DNA from: Betaproteobacteria bacterium
Lineage (GTDB): Bacteria; Pseudomonadota; Gammaproteobacteria; Burkholderiales; SG8-39
Direction: 5' to 3'
Length of the DNA: 9,200 bases
NCBI GenBank assembly: GCA_007280315.1
Contig: QYQC01000067.1
Coordinates: forward strand, 1 to 9,200
The position numbers were made by a program, and so were the translations under genes. The notes beneath the pieces were generated by a model that was not told the DNA's origin, searched no databases, and saw nothing but the letters and a program-made list of their open reading frames with translations. This document shows positions 1-6,912 of this stretch, one piece after another; position 1 is the stretch's first letter; the number at the start of each line of letters is the position of its first letter.

Positions 1-510
1 CACGTTTCCTTGGTCGTCGCGTATCGGATAGCTCAGCAGCGACACCCAGCGCCCGGAAGTCGGCCCGAGATACGCGTCACTGACGGTGAAGGTGCCGCTG
101 CGGAGGTCATCATGAAACCACGCAAACCCGGTTATCTGTGCTTGCGTTGGGGAGATTCGATCGGACGAACAGACGAGATTGCCTCGCACACCGCGCACCG
201 CGAGTGTGGTGAACTCGGTGCGTGGGCGGACATATTCGCCGATGACCGGATCGCAGTCGCGCGGGTCAAGTGCCCTGATCCGCGGACGCGCGGCCAGCGC
301 GCTTAGTGCCGCCTCCTGTTCGCGCAGCATCTGCTCCAGATTCGACTGCGTATTGCTGGCGAGGATTCGCACCTTGGCAAAGGCGGCCTCTCGCGCCTCC
401 TGCACGTCGTGGATAACATAGCTGGCGACGATCGCGGCAGCGGGCAACGCTATTGCCAGCACCAGCAGGAGCAACTGGGCTCGAATGGAAAGACGATGAC
501 GCGGAAACAT
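1..510 (-). CDS. Membrane sensor protein with Cache-like N-terminal domain (partial, C-terminus outside window)
   Basis: Only the first 170 residues are visible; the frame is open to the window edge. Residues 1-10 are basic (MFPRHRLSIR) and residues 11-33 form one hydrophobic helix, so the protein is anchored in the inner membrane. Residues 35-70 are helical and charged (EAREAAF, SNLEQMLREQEAALSAL), as in the long first helix of dCache/Cache sensor domains. Around residues 138-170 come a Gly/Thr-rich strand and 'LSYPIRDDQGNV', resembling the end of the membrane-distal Cache subdomain. Such N-termini belong to histidine kinases, diguanylate cyclases/phosphodiesterases or chemoreceptors; the output domain is not visible, so the class stays open. 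The start is ATG at 508-510, because GAGGT lies 6 nt upstream. In-frame ATGs at 555 and 549 would add 15 or 13 residues but lack a good ribosome site. The gene is separated from the SDR operon by about 300 bp and probably has its own promoter. Confidence 0.78.
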   Translation of the reverse strand, partial: MFPRHRLSIRAQLLLLVLAIALPAAAIVASYVIHDVQEAREAAFAKVRILASNTQSNLEQMLREQEAALSALAARPRIRALDPRDCDPVIGEYVRPRTEFTTLAVRGVRGNLVCSSDRISPTQAQITGFAWFHDDLRSGTFTVSDAYLGPTSGRWVSLLSYPIRDDQGNV

Positions 511-516
511 CAGGCG

Positions 517-521
517 ACCTC
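517..521 (-). promoter_or_regulatory. Ribosome binding site of the sensor gene
   Basis: Reads GAGGT on the minus strand, 6 nt before the ATG at 508-510. It favours this start over the in-frame ATGs at 549 and 555, which have no purine-rich element at a suitable distance. Confidence 0.5.
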
Positions 522-767
522 GATCTGTTCGTTCTGCGATGACCGTCATGCCCATCGCAGATTCTTACTTGCAAACCGTTTCTATTTCCGCGCTTCCTCC
601 GCCGCTATCGCCGAGGAGTGGATTGCTGTTCTTCAGTCCGCAGGCAGCCCCAACGCCTTCGCTGCCAAAGTCCCGAATCGATCCATCGGCATGACCGCAG
701 GTGTTTCCCTGATAGGAATGGGCGGCGGGGAACGCGGTCAAGATAGCACCCGTGGCCGGCCTGGCGG

Positions 768-781
768 TTGATACAGGTCAA
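768..781. promoter_or_regulatory. Candidate FNR/Anr-family (CRP superfamily) binding site
   Basis: The 14-mer is TTGATACAGGTCAA on the plus strand and TTGACCTGTATCAA on the minus strand. It matches 9 of the 10 defined bases of the FNR/Anr consensus TTGAT-N4-ATCAA. It lies 37 nt past the SDR stop and about 257 nt upstream of the sensor start. That is far from a start codon but possible if the leader is long. A chance match is not excluded. Confidence 0.3.
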
Positions 782-817
782 TAGAGGCGCGCTTGTCCTT
801 CCGACCCGGGAACTTGG

Positions 818-1627
818 CTAGTCCATCTCCCCGCGCAGCCTCCGCGCCATCGCGCGCGCAAAGTAGCGCGGCGCAAACCGGCTCACCCACCACGATAGCT
901 TCGCCATGCGTCCGGGCAGCAGCAACTGCTTGCCGTTTTGTGCGGCACGTACAATTTCCGCTGCGACATCCTGCGCTGATGCACGCGCGCCGACAATCTG
1001 CTGCGCGTGGCGCGCGGGCGCGCCATCGCCGCCTAGCGCATTCTTATCTATGCCGGTATCGATGAAAGACGGACACACCATCAGCACGTCCACGCCTTCG
1101 TCGACAAGTTCGGTGCGCAGGCTTTCGAAAAAACCGTGCAGCGCGTGTTTAGCCGCTGCATAGCCGGTGCGCGCAATCAGCGGTGCAAAACCGGCGACGC
1201 TGGAAATCACAATGATCAGCCCGCGCGATGCGCACAGTGCATCCACCGCCGCGCGGGTGCAGTTGACCGCGCCGAAGAAATTCACCTCCATCACGCGCCG
1301 GGTCACCGCCGGGTCGGTGCGCCGCCAGGCGCTGCGGTGGGTAATGCCGGCATTGTTGATGAGCACGTCGAGCCGGCCCCAGGCGGCGAGCACCGCCGCC
1401 ATCGCACTCTCGCACGCCGTTGCGTCGGTCACGTCGCATTCCAGGCCCAGCGCCTGCCGGCCTTGGGCGCGCAGTTCAGCTGCCAGCGCCTCGGCCCCGG
1501 TGGCATCACGATCGAGCGCGGCGATGCGCGCGCCGGCAGCGGCGAACGCGTGCGCCAGCGCCCGTCCCAGGCCGCCGGCCGCTCCGGTTATTACCACTAC
1601 CTTGTCAGTGCAATTGCGATGCGTCAC
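818..1627 (-). CDS. Classical short-chain dehydrogenase/reductase (SDR)
   Basis: This 269-residue protein is a cytoplasmic NAD(P)-dependent oxidoreductase of the classical SDR family, which interconverts an alcohol and a carbonyl. The Rossmann motif TGAAGGLG is at residues 14-21. Asp39 ends the second strand, which usually favours NAD over NADP. CDVTD at 64-68 corresponds to the adenine-contacting Asp. NNAG is at 91-94, and the catalytic set is Asn116, Ser143, Tyr156 and Lys160 (YAAAK). All key residues are present, so it should be active. The length is slightly above the usual 250 because of a basic C-terminal tail (about 235-269) with Trp/Phe-rich helices, which may touch the membrane or another subunit. 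The start is GTG and overlaps the TGA of the preceding SDR by 4 nt (GTGA), with GGGGT 5 nt upstream; this indicates translational coupling. It is the last gene of the TPP enzyme-SDR-SDR unit. The substrate is unknown. Confidence 0.93.
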   Translation of the reverse strand: MTHRNCTDKVVVITGAAGGLGRALAHAFAAAGARIAALDRDATGAEALAAELRAQGRQALGLECDVTDATACESAMAAVLAAWGRLDVLINNAGITHRSAWRRTDPAVTRRVMEVNFFGAVNCTRAAVDALCASRGLIIVISSVAGFAPLIARTGYAAAKHALHGFFESLRTELVDEGVDVLMVCPSFIDTGIDKNALGGDGAPARHAQQIVGARASAQDVAAEIVRAAQNGKQLLLPGRMAKLSWWVSRFAPRYFARAMARRLRGEMD

Positions 1628-2598
1628 CGCCTACCCCGGTGCGTGCGCGCAGCAAGATAAAACTCAAACACCTCGGCCGATGTCTTTTGCGGCACATAGC
1701 CGAACTCTTGTTTCAATTTTTCATTGGCCAGTACCGGCCGATAGCGCAGGAAATTCACCTGCTCAGGCCCGTACTGGGTTAGTCCGAGCGGTTTGAGCAG
1801 CGCGAGCGCGCTTTGCAGCAGCCATGCGGGTAGCACTATGCAGCGCTTGCCCAGGCGCGCGGCGATTTCGCGTATGCCCAGAGCACCGTCGCCGGCAACG
1901 TTGTAGATTCCGGTGTGATCGGAGTACACGGCCTCGAGCAGGCAACCGACCACGTCCTGGTCCCAGATGAACACGAACGGACTGTCCGTGCCGCGTATCG
2001 CGATCAGGCGCGGCTTGTCGAACAGGTCGGTAATCTGATTCTTCACCGTCTCGCCGAGTATGGTGCCGATACGGAACACCACCTGCGCGAGCTGCGGCTG
2101 GCGTACGCGATAGTCGGCAAGCATTTCCTCGACCAGGCGCTTGTGCCAGGAATAGGCGAACTCGCGGTTGCCGCGCAGCGGCGCCTCTTCGCTGATCCAG
2201 GCGGGATTGTCGGCGTGATAGCCATAGGCCGCGCCACTCGATGACACGATGACCTTCTTCACTCCGGCTACGACGCAGGCCTTGAGCAGATTTTCGGTCC
2301 CGAGCACGTCGACCGAGTATTCGAATTCGCGATTGCTGTCTTTGCCCGGCGTGACAATTGACGCCAAATGCACCACGGTATCGATCGCATGCCTCGTAAG
2401 CACTGTGGCCAGACCCGTCGCACGAATATCCACGGCCTCATAGGTGACACCTGCCACGCGGCCGTCGGGCGGCACCTCGCGCACATCCATCGCCACCAGC
2501 GCTGCGGGTTTGCGCGCTGCGTCCGCCGCAAGCGCCGCGACCAGCTGGCTGCCCAGATAGCCGGCCGCGCCCGTCACCAGTACGCGCGGCGCGTTCAC
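1624..2598 (-). CDS. Extended SDR: NAD-dependent epimerase/dehydratase-family protein
   Basis: This 324-residue protein has the size of extended SDRs (nucleotide-sugar epimerases, dehydratases and 3-beta-HSD-like dehydrogenases). The nucleotide-binding motif TGAAGYLG is at residues 9-16. Asp38 ends the second strand, suggesting NAD, and VDIRA at 56-60 supplies the adenine-contacting Asp. HLAS is at 77-80, the catalytic Ser lies in VSSSGAAYG (118-126), and the active pair is Tyr149/Lys153 (YSWHK). The C-terminal half carries IYNVAGDGALGIREIA, typical of the substrate-binding lobe. The frame can be read 19 codons further up, but GTG at 2596-2598 is chosen. AAGGGG lies 5 nt before it, and the motif begins at residue 9 as expected. 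This GTG shares one base with the TAG of the TPP enzyme gene (TAGTG). No sugar-nucleotide genes are nearby, so a role on the same catabolic intermediate as its neighbours is more likely than polysaccharide synthesis; that is inference. Confidence 0.9.
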   Translation of the reverse strand: MNAPRVLVTGAAGYLGSQLVAALAADAARKPAALVAMDVREVPPDGRVAGVTYEAVDIRATGLATVLTRHAIDTVVHLASIVTPGKDSNREFEYSVDVLGTENLLKACVVAGVKKVIVSSSGAAYGYHADNPAWISEEAPLRGNREFAYSWHKRLVEEMLADYRVRQPQLAQVVFRIGTILGETVKNQITDLFDKPRLIAIRGTDSPFVFIWDQDVVGCLLEAVYSDHTGIYNVAGDGALGIREIAARLGKRCIVLPAWLLQSALALLKPLGLTQYGPEQVNFLRYRPVLANEKLKQEFGYVPQKTSAEVFEFYLAARTHRGRR

Positions 2599-4352
2599 TA
2601 TTTCCCCTTGGGCTCCTGGTGCATGTCCTTGAAGTGGACCAGCCCCGGCGCCCACATGTGTTTCACCGGATTGACGTCGACATGGATCACCGCGCAGCGG
2701 CCGCTGGCGCGGCAGCGCTCCAGCGCCGGCTTCAATTCCTTCGGATCGGACACGCGCTCGCCGTGCGCTCCCATGGCGATCGCCAGTTTGTCGAACTCGA
2801 TTTCGCCGAGTTCAGTCGCGATGTTTTCCTCCGGCGAGAGCGACTTCATCAGCAGTGTCTTGATCGGGCGCAGCGTGAACGACTGGTTCATCTTGACCAT
2901 GCCCCAGGCCTTGTCACACAGCACCAGATAAATCACCTTCAGCTTGTTTCTCACCGCGGTCTCGATTTCCTGCGGATGAAATCCCATCGCACCATCACCG
3001 ATGATGCACACCACCTGACGTTCGGGGAAAGCCACCGCCGCACCCAGCGCCTGTGCCACGCCCGCGCCCAACATGCCGAACTTGAACGTCGACAGCAGTG
3101 TATTGGGCACCCGCACCTGGTGATAGAAGCTCGCCCAGATGGTGGTGTTGCCGCCATCAGCGACGAGGATCGCATCGTCGGTGAAGAACTCGCGGCACAC
3201 ACTAGGAACATGCGCCGGATTCATCGGCGCCGAGTAATCCGCAAGCGCCTTGTTCCAGCCTTCGCGGTCGCCGCGCTTGGTCTCGTTATAGCGCGCGATG
3301 TTTTTCTGTCGCGCTTCGGTGCGCATTTCACCCTTCTTCGCTTCCAGCGCGGTGGCAAGCGCGGCGAGAAACAGTTTTACGTCGCCGAGTATGGCGAGAT
3401 CGGCCGGTTTGTTCATGCCGAGCATTTCGCCGTCGGCATCGACCTGGATCATTTTCTGCTGCGACGCATGGCGCCAGTAGGGCGCCTTGCCCCACCAGTC
3501 GGTTTCGCCCATGCGCGTGCCCAGCGCCAGCACCAGGTCGGCGTCATTGCGCGCCGTGTGATTGAGCTTGACGTGGATCATCGGCAGCGACAGCTCGGAT
3601 GTCTCGGGCAGCACGCCGCGCGCCGACCAGCTGGTGGTCACCGGCGCACGCAGGAGCTCCGCAACGTGGCGCAACTCCGCGTAGGCCGCAGCGTGGATGA
3701 TGCCGCTGCCCGCGTGAATCAGGGGCTGCTCGGCGGCAATCAGCATGTCGGCGGCGCGCTCCACCAGTTCGGGCGCGGGCACGGTCGGAGAAGTCCGGCG
3801 ATACTGGTGCGGCGCCCAGAACGCAGGCTCCGCCTTGAACTTGGTGTTCATGATGTTCTCGGGAACGTCGATGTGCACCACGCCCGGCCTGCCCTCCCAG
3901 GATTTCCGGAGCGCCATGCGCGTGAGCTCTGGAATGCGCTCGAACGAAGAAATGACGCAACTCCACTTCGCCATTTTTCCGATCACGCCGGACTGGTCGA
4001 AGCACTGATAGCTGCCGCCGCGGTCAGGATAGGCGATGCCGGGTCGGCGGCAGGCGGTAACCACCAGCACGCGATTGCCTTCGGCCTGCTCCACAGCGAT
4101 ACCGGGAAGCGCGTTGGCGACGCCGGGGCCGTTGGAGGCCATGCACACGCCGAGCTTGCCCGTCAGCCGCGCATACGCGCCGGCCATGTGCACCGCGCTG
4201 GTCTCGTGCCGCGGCGTAATCAAGTCGATGCCGTGGCTTCGCAGGCTGGAATAGAAACCGAAATAGGTGCCATCGATAATGCCAAACACCTTTTGCACCC
4301 CCTCGGCCTGCAGCATTTTCACGATGACTTCGCCGCCACTAATTTCAGACAT
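2598..4352 (-). CDS. Thiamine-diphosphate-dependent enzyme of the acetolactate synthase superfamily
   Basis: This 584-residue protein has the three-domain order of the TPP decarboxylase/synthase superfamily: pyrimidine-binding domain about 1-175, central domain about 195-330, and diphosphate-binding domain about 365-560. The catalytic Glu that activates the cofactor is Glu50 (PRHETSAVHMAGAYARLTGK). The metal/diphosphate motif begins with GDG at 452-454 and ends 24 residues later in Cys479-Asp480 (LVLCDKAWGM), where most relatives have Asn-Asn; Asp480 could still bind Mg2+. The start of the family's usual 'VFG-PG' stretch is altered to VFGIIDGTYF (22-31). Reactions in this family are decarboxylation of 2-oxo acids or carboligation/cleavage next to a carbonyl. 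Which one applies cannot be told; benzoylformate decarboxylase-, oxalyl-CoA decarboxylase- and 2-hydroxyacyl-CoA lyase-like functions are alternatives. The ATG at 4350-4352 is chosen because GGGAG lies 5 nt upstream; an in-frame ATG at 4367 would add five residues. It follows the diguanylate cyclase by 21 nt and is followed by two overlapping SDR genes. Confidence 0.92.
   Translation of the reverse strand: MSEISGGEVIVKMLQAEGVQKVFGIIDGTYFGFYSSLRSHGIDLITPRHETSAVHMAGAYARLTGKLGVCMASNGPGVANALPGIAVEQAEGNRVLVVTACRRPGIAYPDRGGSYQCFDQSGVIGKMAKWSCVISSFERIPELTRMALRKSWEGRPGVVHIDVPENIMNTKFKAEPAFWAPHQYRRTSPTVPAPELVERAADMLIAAEQPLIHAGSGIIHAAAYAELRHVAELLRAPVTTSWSARGVLPETSELSLPMIHVKLNHTARNDADLVLALGTRMGETDWWGKAPYWRHASQQKMIQVDADGEMLGMNKPADLAILGDVKLFLAALATALEAKKGEMRTEARQKNIARYNETKRGDREGWNKALADYSAPMNPAHVPSVCREFFTDDAILVADGGNTTIWASFYHQVRVPNTLLSTFKFGMLGAGVAQALGAAVAFPERQVVCIIGDGAMGFHPQEIETAVRNKLKVIYLVLCDKAWGMVKMNQSFTLRPIKTLLMKSLSPEENIATELGEIEFDKLAIAMGAHGERVSDPKELKPALERCRASGRCAVIHVDVNPVKHMWAPGLVHFKDMHQEPKGK
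2604..2609 (-). promoter_or_regulatory. Ribosome binding site deciding the GTG start of the extended SDR
   Basis: Reads AAGGGG on the minus strand, inside the last codons of the TPP enzyme gene and 5 nt before the GTG at 2596-2598. This placement supports the short start and coupled translation. Confidence 0.55.
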
Positions 4353-4357
4353 ACTTT

Positions 4358-4362
4358 CTCCC
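4358..4362 (-). promoter_or_regulatory. Ribosome binding site deciding the start of the TPP enzyme
   Basis: Reads GGGAG on the minus strand, 5 nt before the ATG at 4350-4352. It lies inside the extra five codons of the longer reading from 4367, which argues for the shorter product. Confidence 0.55.
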
Positions 4363-4373
4363 GTCATTTCGCG

Positions 4374-5573
4374 TCATTTGGATGTCGATCTTACCTTGGC
4401 GCAGGCCGCAGGTGCCGCTGCCCCCGGCGCGGCGACCACCCGGTTCCTGCCCTTGTGCTTGGCCTCGTACAGGGCTGCATCGGCACTACTCAACAGGGAC
4501 TCCCAGTCCGAACCGTTGGCGCCGTAGGTAGCGACACCAGCGCTAACGCTGATCGGAATCGTCAGCGATCCGACCTCGACCGGGCGCGCCCCCACGGCAA
4601 GGCGCGCACGTTCCGCGGCCGCCATCGCCGCAGTCATGTCAGCGCCCGGCATCAGCAGTGAAAATTCCTCGCCGCCGTAGCGACCCAGCACGTCGTGCCC
4701 GCGCAGGCTGGCGCGCAGCGTGTCGGCAATGCTGCGCAACACCTGGTCGCCCGCCAGGTGGCCATGGCTGTCGTTCACATCTTTGAAATGATCGAGGTCG
4801 AATATCGCCAGCGCGAGTCCGGTCTTTTCGCGCACGCAGCGCGACAATTCGCGCTCGTACTCGAGCATGAAGGCGCGCCGATTGAGCGTCTCGGTCAGTG
4901 GATCGAGCATGGCCAGGCGCGCCAGGTCGGACTGCAACTGCGCGGTTTCGATCCACACTACGCCCAGTGTACCCAGCACTACGAACACGCCGAACAACAG
5001 GATGCTCCCGAACTGGACGAAGTCGGGCGCAAGGAAATCCGGGTTAGCGCCCCACTTGATCGTCAGTAACGCGCGCGCCAGCATGAGCAATCCGACGCCA
5101 ATCACGCAGAATGCAGTAAACAGCCTTGCCCGCCGGCTCGATTCTTCCGCCGCGGCGATCAGCGTAAGCACCGGCTGCACGGTCAGTAGCGCTATCGCGG
5201 CGGAAACTATCGCAATGCGGATGCGCGTGTCCTGTAGCACGTAGGTGAAATACGCGAGAAGCAGCACGGCTACGCAGATTACGCTCCAGGCGAACAAATA
5301 GGATCCCGCCTCGTGTCCCTGGCGTACGCTTGCGAGAACAAACACAAACGTGGTCAGTGTCACCGCGTTGGCAATGACCACGCTGATGAAATCCGGAACG
5401 AGGCCGCGCAGCGCAATTCCGGCCATTCCTGCGGTCAGCGTCAGCATCGCGTAGCCCCAATAGCTGACGGCGCGGGACCCAGGCATTCGATAGGGAAGAA
5501 AAAGACAGACAAATCCCAGGCACGCGTACAGGATCACCAAGACGATGAACAAAGTGCGCAAATCAAACTGCAT
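4374..5573 (-). CDS. Membrane-bound diguanylate cyclase (seven-helix N-terminus + GGDEF)
   Basis: This 399-residue protein condenses two GTP to c-di-GMP at the inner membrane. Seven hydrophobic segments are visible at about residues 5-28, 36-58, 62-83, 92-113, 118-141, 150-172 and 186-208; they form a putative membrane sensor whose ligand is unknown. The GGDEF domain spans about 222-385. DPLTETLNRRAF (224-235) opens it and FDLDHFKDVND (258-268) holds the first metal Asp. The signature is GGEEF at 300-304, an active variant. The RxxD inhibitory site Arg291-Gly-His-Asp294 lies exactly five residues before the signature, so product feedback is expected. A low-complexity Ala/Pro tail (383-393) follows. 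The start is ATG at 5571-5573 with GGGGG 7 nt upstream. The stop is 21 nt before the TPP enzyme ATG, so the two genes are probably co-transcribed. The 150-bp gap upstream may carry the promoter of this unit. Confidence 0.93.
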   Translation of the reverse strand: MQFDLRTLFIVLVILYACLGFVCLFLPYRMPGSRAVSYWGYAMLTLTAGMAGIALRGLVPDFISVVIANAVTLTTFVFVLASVRQGHEAGSYLFAWSVICVAVLLLAYFTYVLQDTRIRIAIVSAAIALLTVQPVLTLIAAAEESSRRARLFTAFCVIGVGLLMLARALLTIKWGANPDFLAPDFVQFGSILLFGVFVVLGTLGVVWIETAQLQSDLARLAMLDPLTETLNRRAFMLEYERELSRCVREKTGLALAIFDLDHFKDVNDSHGHLAGDQVLRSIADTLRASLRGHDVLGRYGGEEFSLLMPGADMTAAMAAAERARLAVGARPVEVGSLTIPISVSAGVATYGANGSDWESLLSSADAALYEAKHKGRNRVVAAPGAAAPAACAKVRSTSK

Positions 5574-5723
5574 TCATCAACCCCCAGGCCCGCACTGGAT
5601 TACCGGAAAGCCAGTCAAGACGCCGCCGCGTTCAACGTGGCATGGCTATCGTATACTCTCAGGCGCTTCGGACTGGCTTGCGCAAGATCAAACATGCGCG
5701 CACGAGCGTGATATCAAGCAGAT
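5574..5723. promoter_or_regulatory. Intergenic region with inverted repeat; candidate promoter/operator of the diguanylate cyclase-TPP-SDR unit
   Basis: The 150-bp gap between the Rieske stop and the diguanylate cyclase start contains a perfect 9-bp inverted repeat, AAGCCAGTC at 5608-5616 and GACTGGCTT at 5671-5679, with 54 bp between the arms. A perfect 10-bp palindrome CTTGCGCAAG at 5677-5686 overlaps the distal arm. TGATATCA at 5709-5716 is a third small palindrome. On the minus strand TATACGAT is a possible -10 element (5650-5657), but no good -35 element sits 16-18 nt before it; TTGACT further down has no matching -10. No T-run terminator for the Rieske gene was found. A promoter here is plausible from gap size and symmetry, but the core elements are weak. 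Confidence 0.35.
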
Positions 5724-6905
5724 TCAGGTACCGGCCTTGGCATCGTCAATGTAATTTCCGGCTTCAAGATGCACCAGCGCGTCCGACCGGTCGAAGCTGA
5801 CGCCGGCCGGATCGCCTCCTTCCGCCACCTTTTGCAACTGCTGTTCGAGAAAGCGCCGCAACAATGCGATGCCCTTGTCGCTGGTGGCGAAATGCTCCTC
5901 GGAATGCAGGGTAATCGGCCCCTGGCCGGTCTGCGCCTCGTAATCGCCGGGAAAGCGCTGATGTTCTTCTTCGGTCAGTTCCCACCAGAATTTGTCGTTC
6001 ATCTTCGATCGCATTTTTCCGAGCTGACCGGGTTCGCTGACCCGGCCGGAAACGTAGATTCGGTAGTGCGTATCGTCGATCGGCAACACCCAGCCGATGG
6101 ATTCGACACTGCCGTAGCGGCTGACGCGCGGGTTCGGCACCACGCGCAGCGTCGGCATCACCGCTTCGGTGATGCGTCGAAACCGGCGCCCGTCATCCAA
6201 GGTACGCAGCGACCATACCATCACGCCACGTTCGGTCACCGAAAATTCCACCTTGGGCAGCTGCGCCATCTGCGACACGAACTGCGCACCGCTGAACGAG
6301 CCGTGAAGAACCGGAACGTGAAATGGATCGACCACGTTCTCCCAGTGCTGCAACCAGTTGCACGGCACCACCTGCGCGCCGCCCGAACCGATCGAACTGT
6401 CGTCGGCTTCAATGAACTCTCCCGGCGCCAGTTCCTCCAGGCACGCGTAGCGCGGCAGCAGTGGCTTTTTCTGCGGCGGGCCGAGGTAGGCGAACACCAG
6501 GCCATAGCGCTCCTCGAGCGCATACCACGGCTGACGGACCTTGTCGCGGCGTGGTCCGCCGCCGTCTTCGCACGGCTGCTCCAGGCAATGGCCCTCGACG
6601 TCGTAGAGCCAACCGTGATAACAGCAGCGGATGCCGCGCTCTTCCACCTTCCCGTAATAGAGCGAAGTCCCGCGGTGCGCGCAACGCGGATGGACCAGTC
6701 CAGCGCGCCCCTGACCGTCACGAAAAAGAATCAGATCCTCACCGAGCACCCGCACCTGCCGCGGGCGCTCGCCTGCGTTCGCGGCCATACCGACCGGATG
6801 CCAGTAACGGCGCAGCAGTTCGCCCATCGGCGTACCGGCGCCAACCTCGGCAAGTTCGGCGCGGTAGGTCGGCTTTGCCCTGCCGTAAGCTGTACCTTCG
6901 TCCAA
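5724..6905 (-). CDS. Rieske [2Fe-2S] non-heme iron oxygenase, catalytic (alpha) subunit
   Basis: This 393-residue protein is a cytoplasmic ring-hydroxylating or demethylating oxygenase of the phthalate-dioxygenase-like type. The N-terminal Rieske domain binds the cluster through Cys75, His77, Cys94 and His97 (CAHRG...CCYHGW). The catalytic domain carries NWLQHWENVVDPFHVPVLHG (183-202). Asp193 is the bridging residue that passes electrons between subunits, and His196 and His201 are iron ligands; the third carboxylate ligand was not pinned down. MGELLRRYWHPVG (27-39) is a common lead-in in this subfamily. The start is TTG at 6903-6905, 7 nt after the stop of the binding protein gene. No in-frame ATG or GTG lies between an upstream TGA and residue 27, and Met27 would be too late, so TTG is the best choice although its ribosome site is weak. 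No ferredoxin or reductase gene is in the window, so electrons must come from a partner encoded elsewhere or upstream. The substrate is unknown. Confidence 0.93.
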   Translation of the reverse strand: MDEGTAYGRAKPTYRAELAEVGAGTPMGELLRRYWHPVGMAANAGERPRQVRVLGEDLILFRDGQGRAGLVHPRCAHRGTSLYYGKVEERGIRCCYHGWLYDVEGHCLEQPCEDGGGPRRDKVRQPWYALEERYGLVFAYLGPPQKKPLLPRYACLEELAPGEFIEADDSSIGSGGAQVVPCNWLQHWENVVDPFHVPVLHGSFSGAQFVSQMAQLPKVEFSVTERGVMVWSLRTLDDGRRFRRITEAVMPTLRVVPNPRVSRYGSVESIGWVLPIDDTHYRIYVSGRVSEPGQLGKMRSKMNDKFWWELTEEEHQRFPGDYEAQTGQGPITLHSEEHFATSDKGIALLRRFLEQQLQKVAEGGDPAGVSFDRSDALVHLEAGNYIDDAKAGT

Positions 6906-6912
6906 GAGCGTA

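Larger units (their letters stand above)
511..817. other. Intergenic region between classical SDR and sensor gene
   Basis: About 300 bp without a convincing gene. A plus-strand open frame enters from the antisense of the sensor gene and runs to about 771, but it has no recognisable domain and is unlikely to be real. The minus strand has a TAA in the sensor frame at 565-567, so that gene cannot start far upstream. Contents seen are an FNR-like palindrome at 768-781, a GGCCGGCC palindrome at 754-761 and scattered weak promoter-like hexamers. No hairpin followed by a T-run was found after the SDR stop. It most likely holds the sensor gene's promoter and leader. Confidence 0.5.

Noticed and set aside
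754..761. GGCCGGCC palindrome as a terminator after the classical SDR
   Set aside because: It has no loop and no T-run; palindromes of this kind are frequent in GC-rich DNA.
409..771. Plus-strand open frame reaching into the 300-bp gap
   Set aside because: Half of it is antisense to the sensor gene. The rest has no domain, and no ribosome site stands out.
2599..2655. 19-codon N-terminal extension of the extended SDR
   Set aside because: It overlaps the end of the TPP enzyme gene, adds a Gly/Ala/Pro-rich stretch before the Rossmann motif, and ignores the well-placed AAGGGG before the GTG at 2598.
2619..4661. Very long plus-strand open frame (680 codons)
   Set aside because: It lies antisense to the TPP enzyme and the end of the diguanylate cyclase. 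Its translation is His/Arg-rich without any domain pattern. It arises from the high GC of the real genes.
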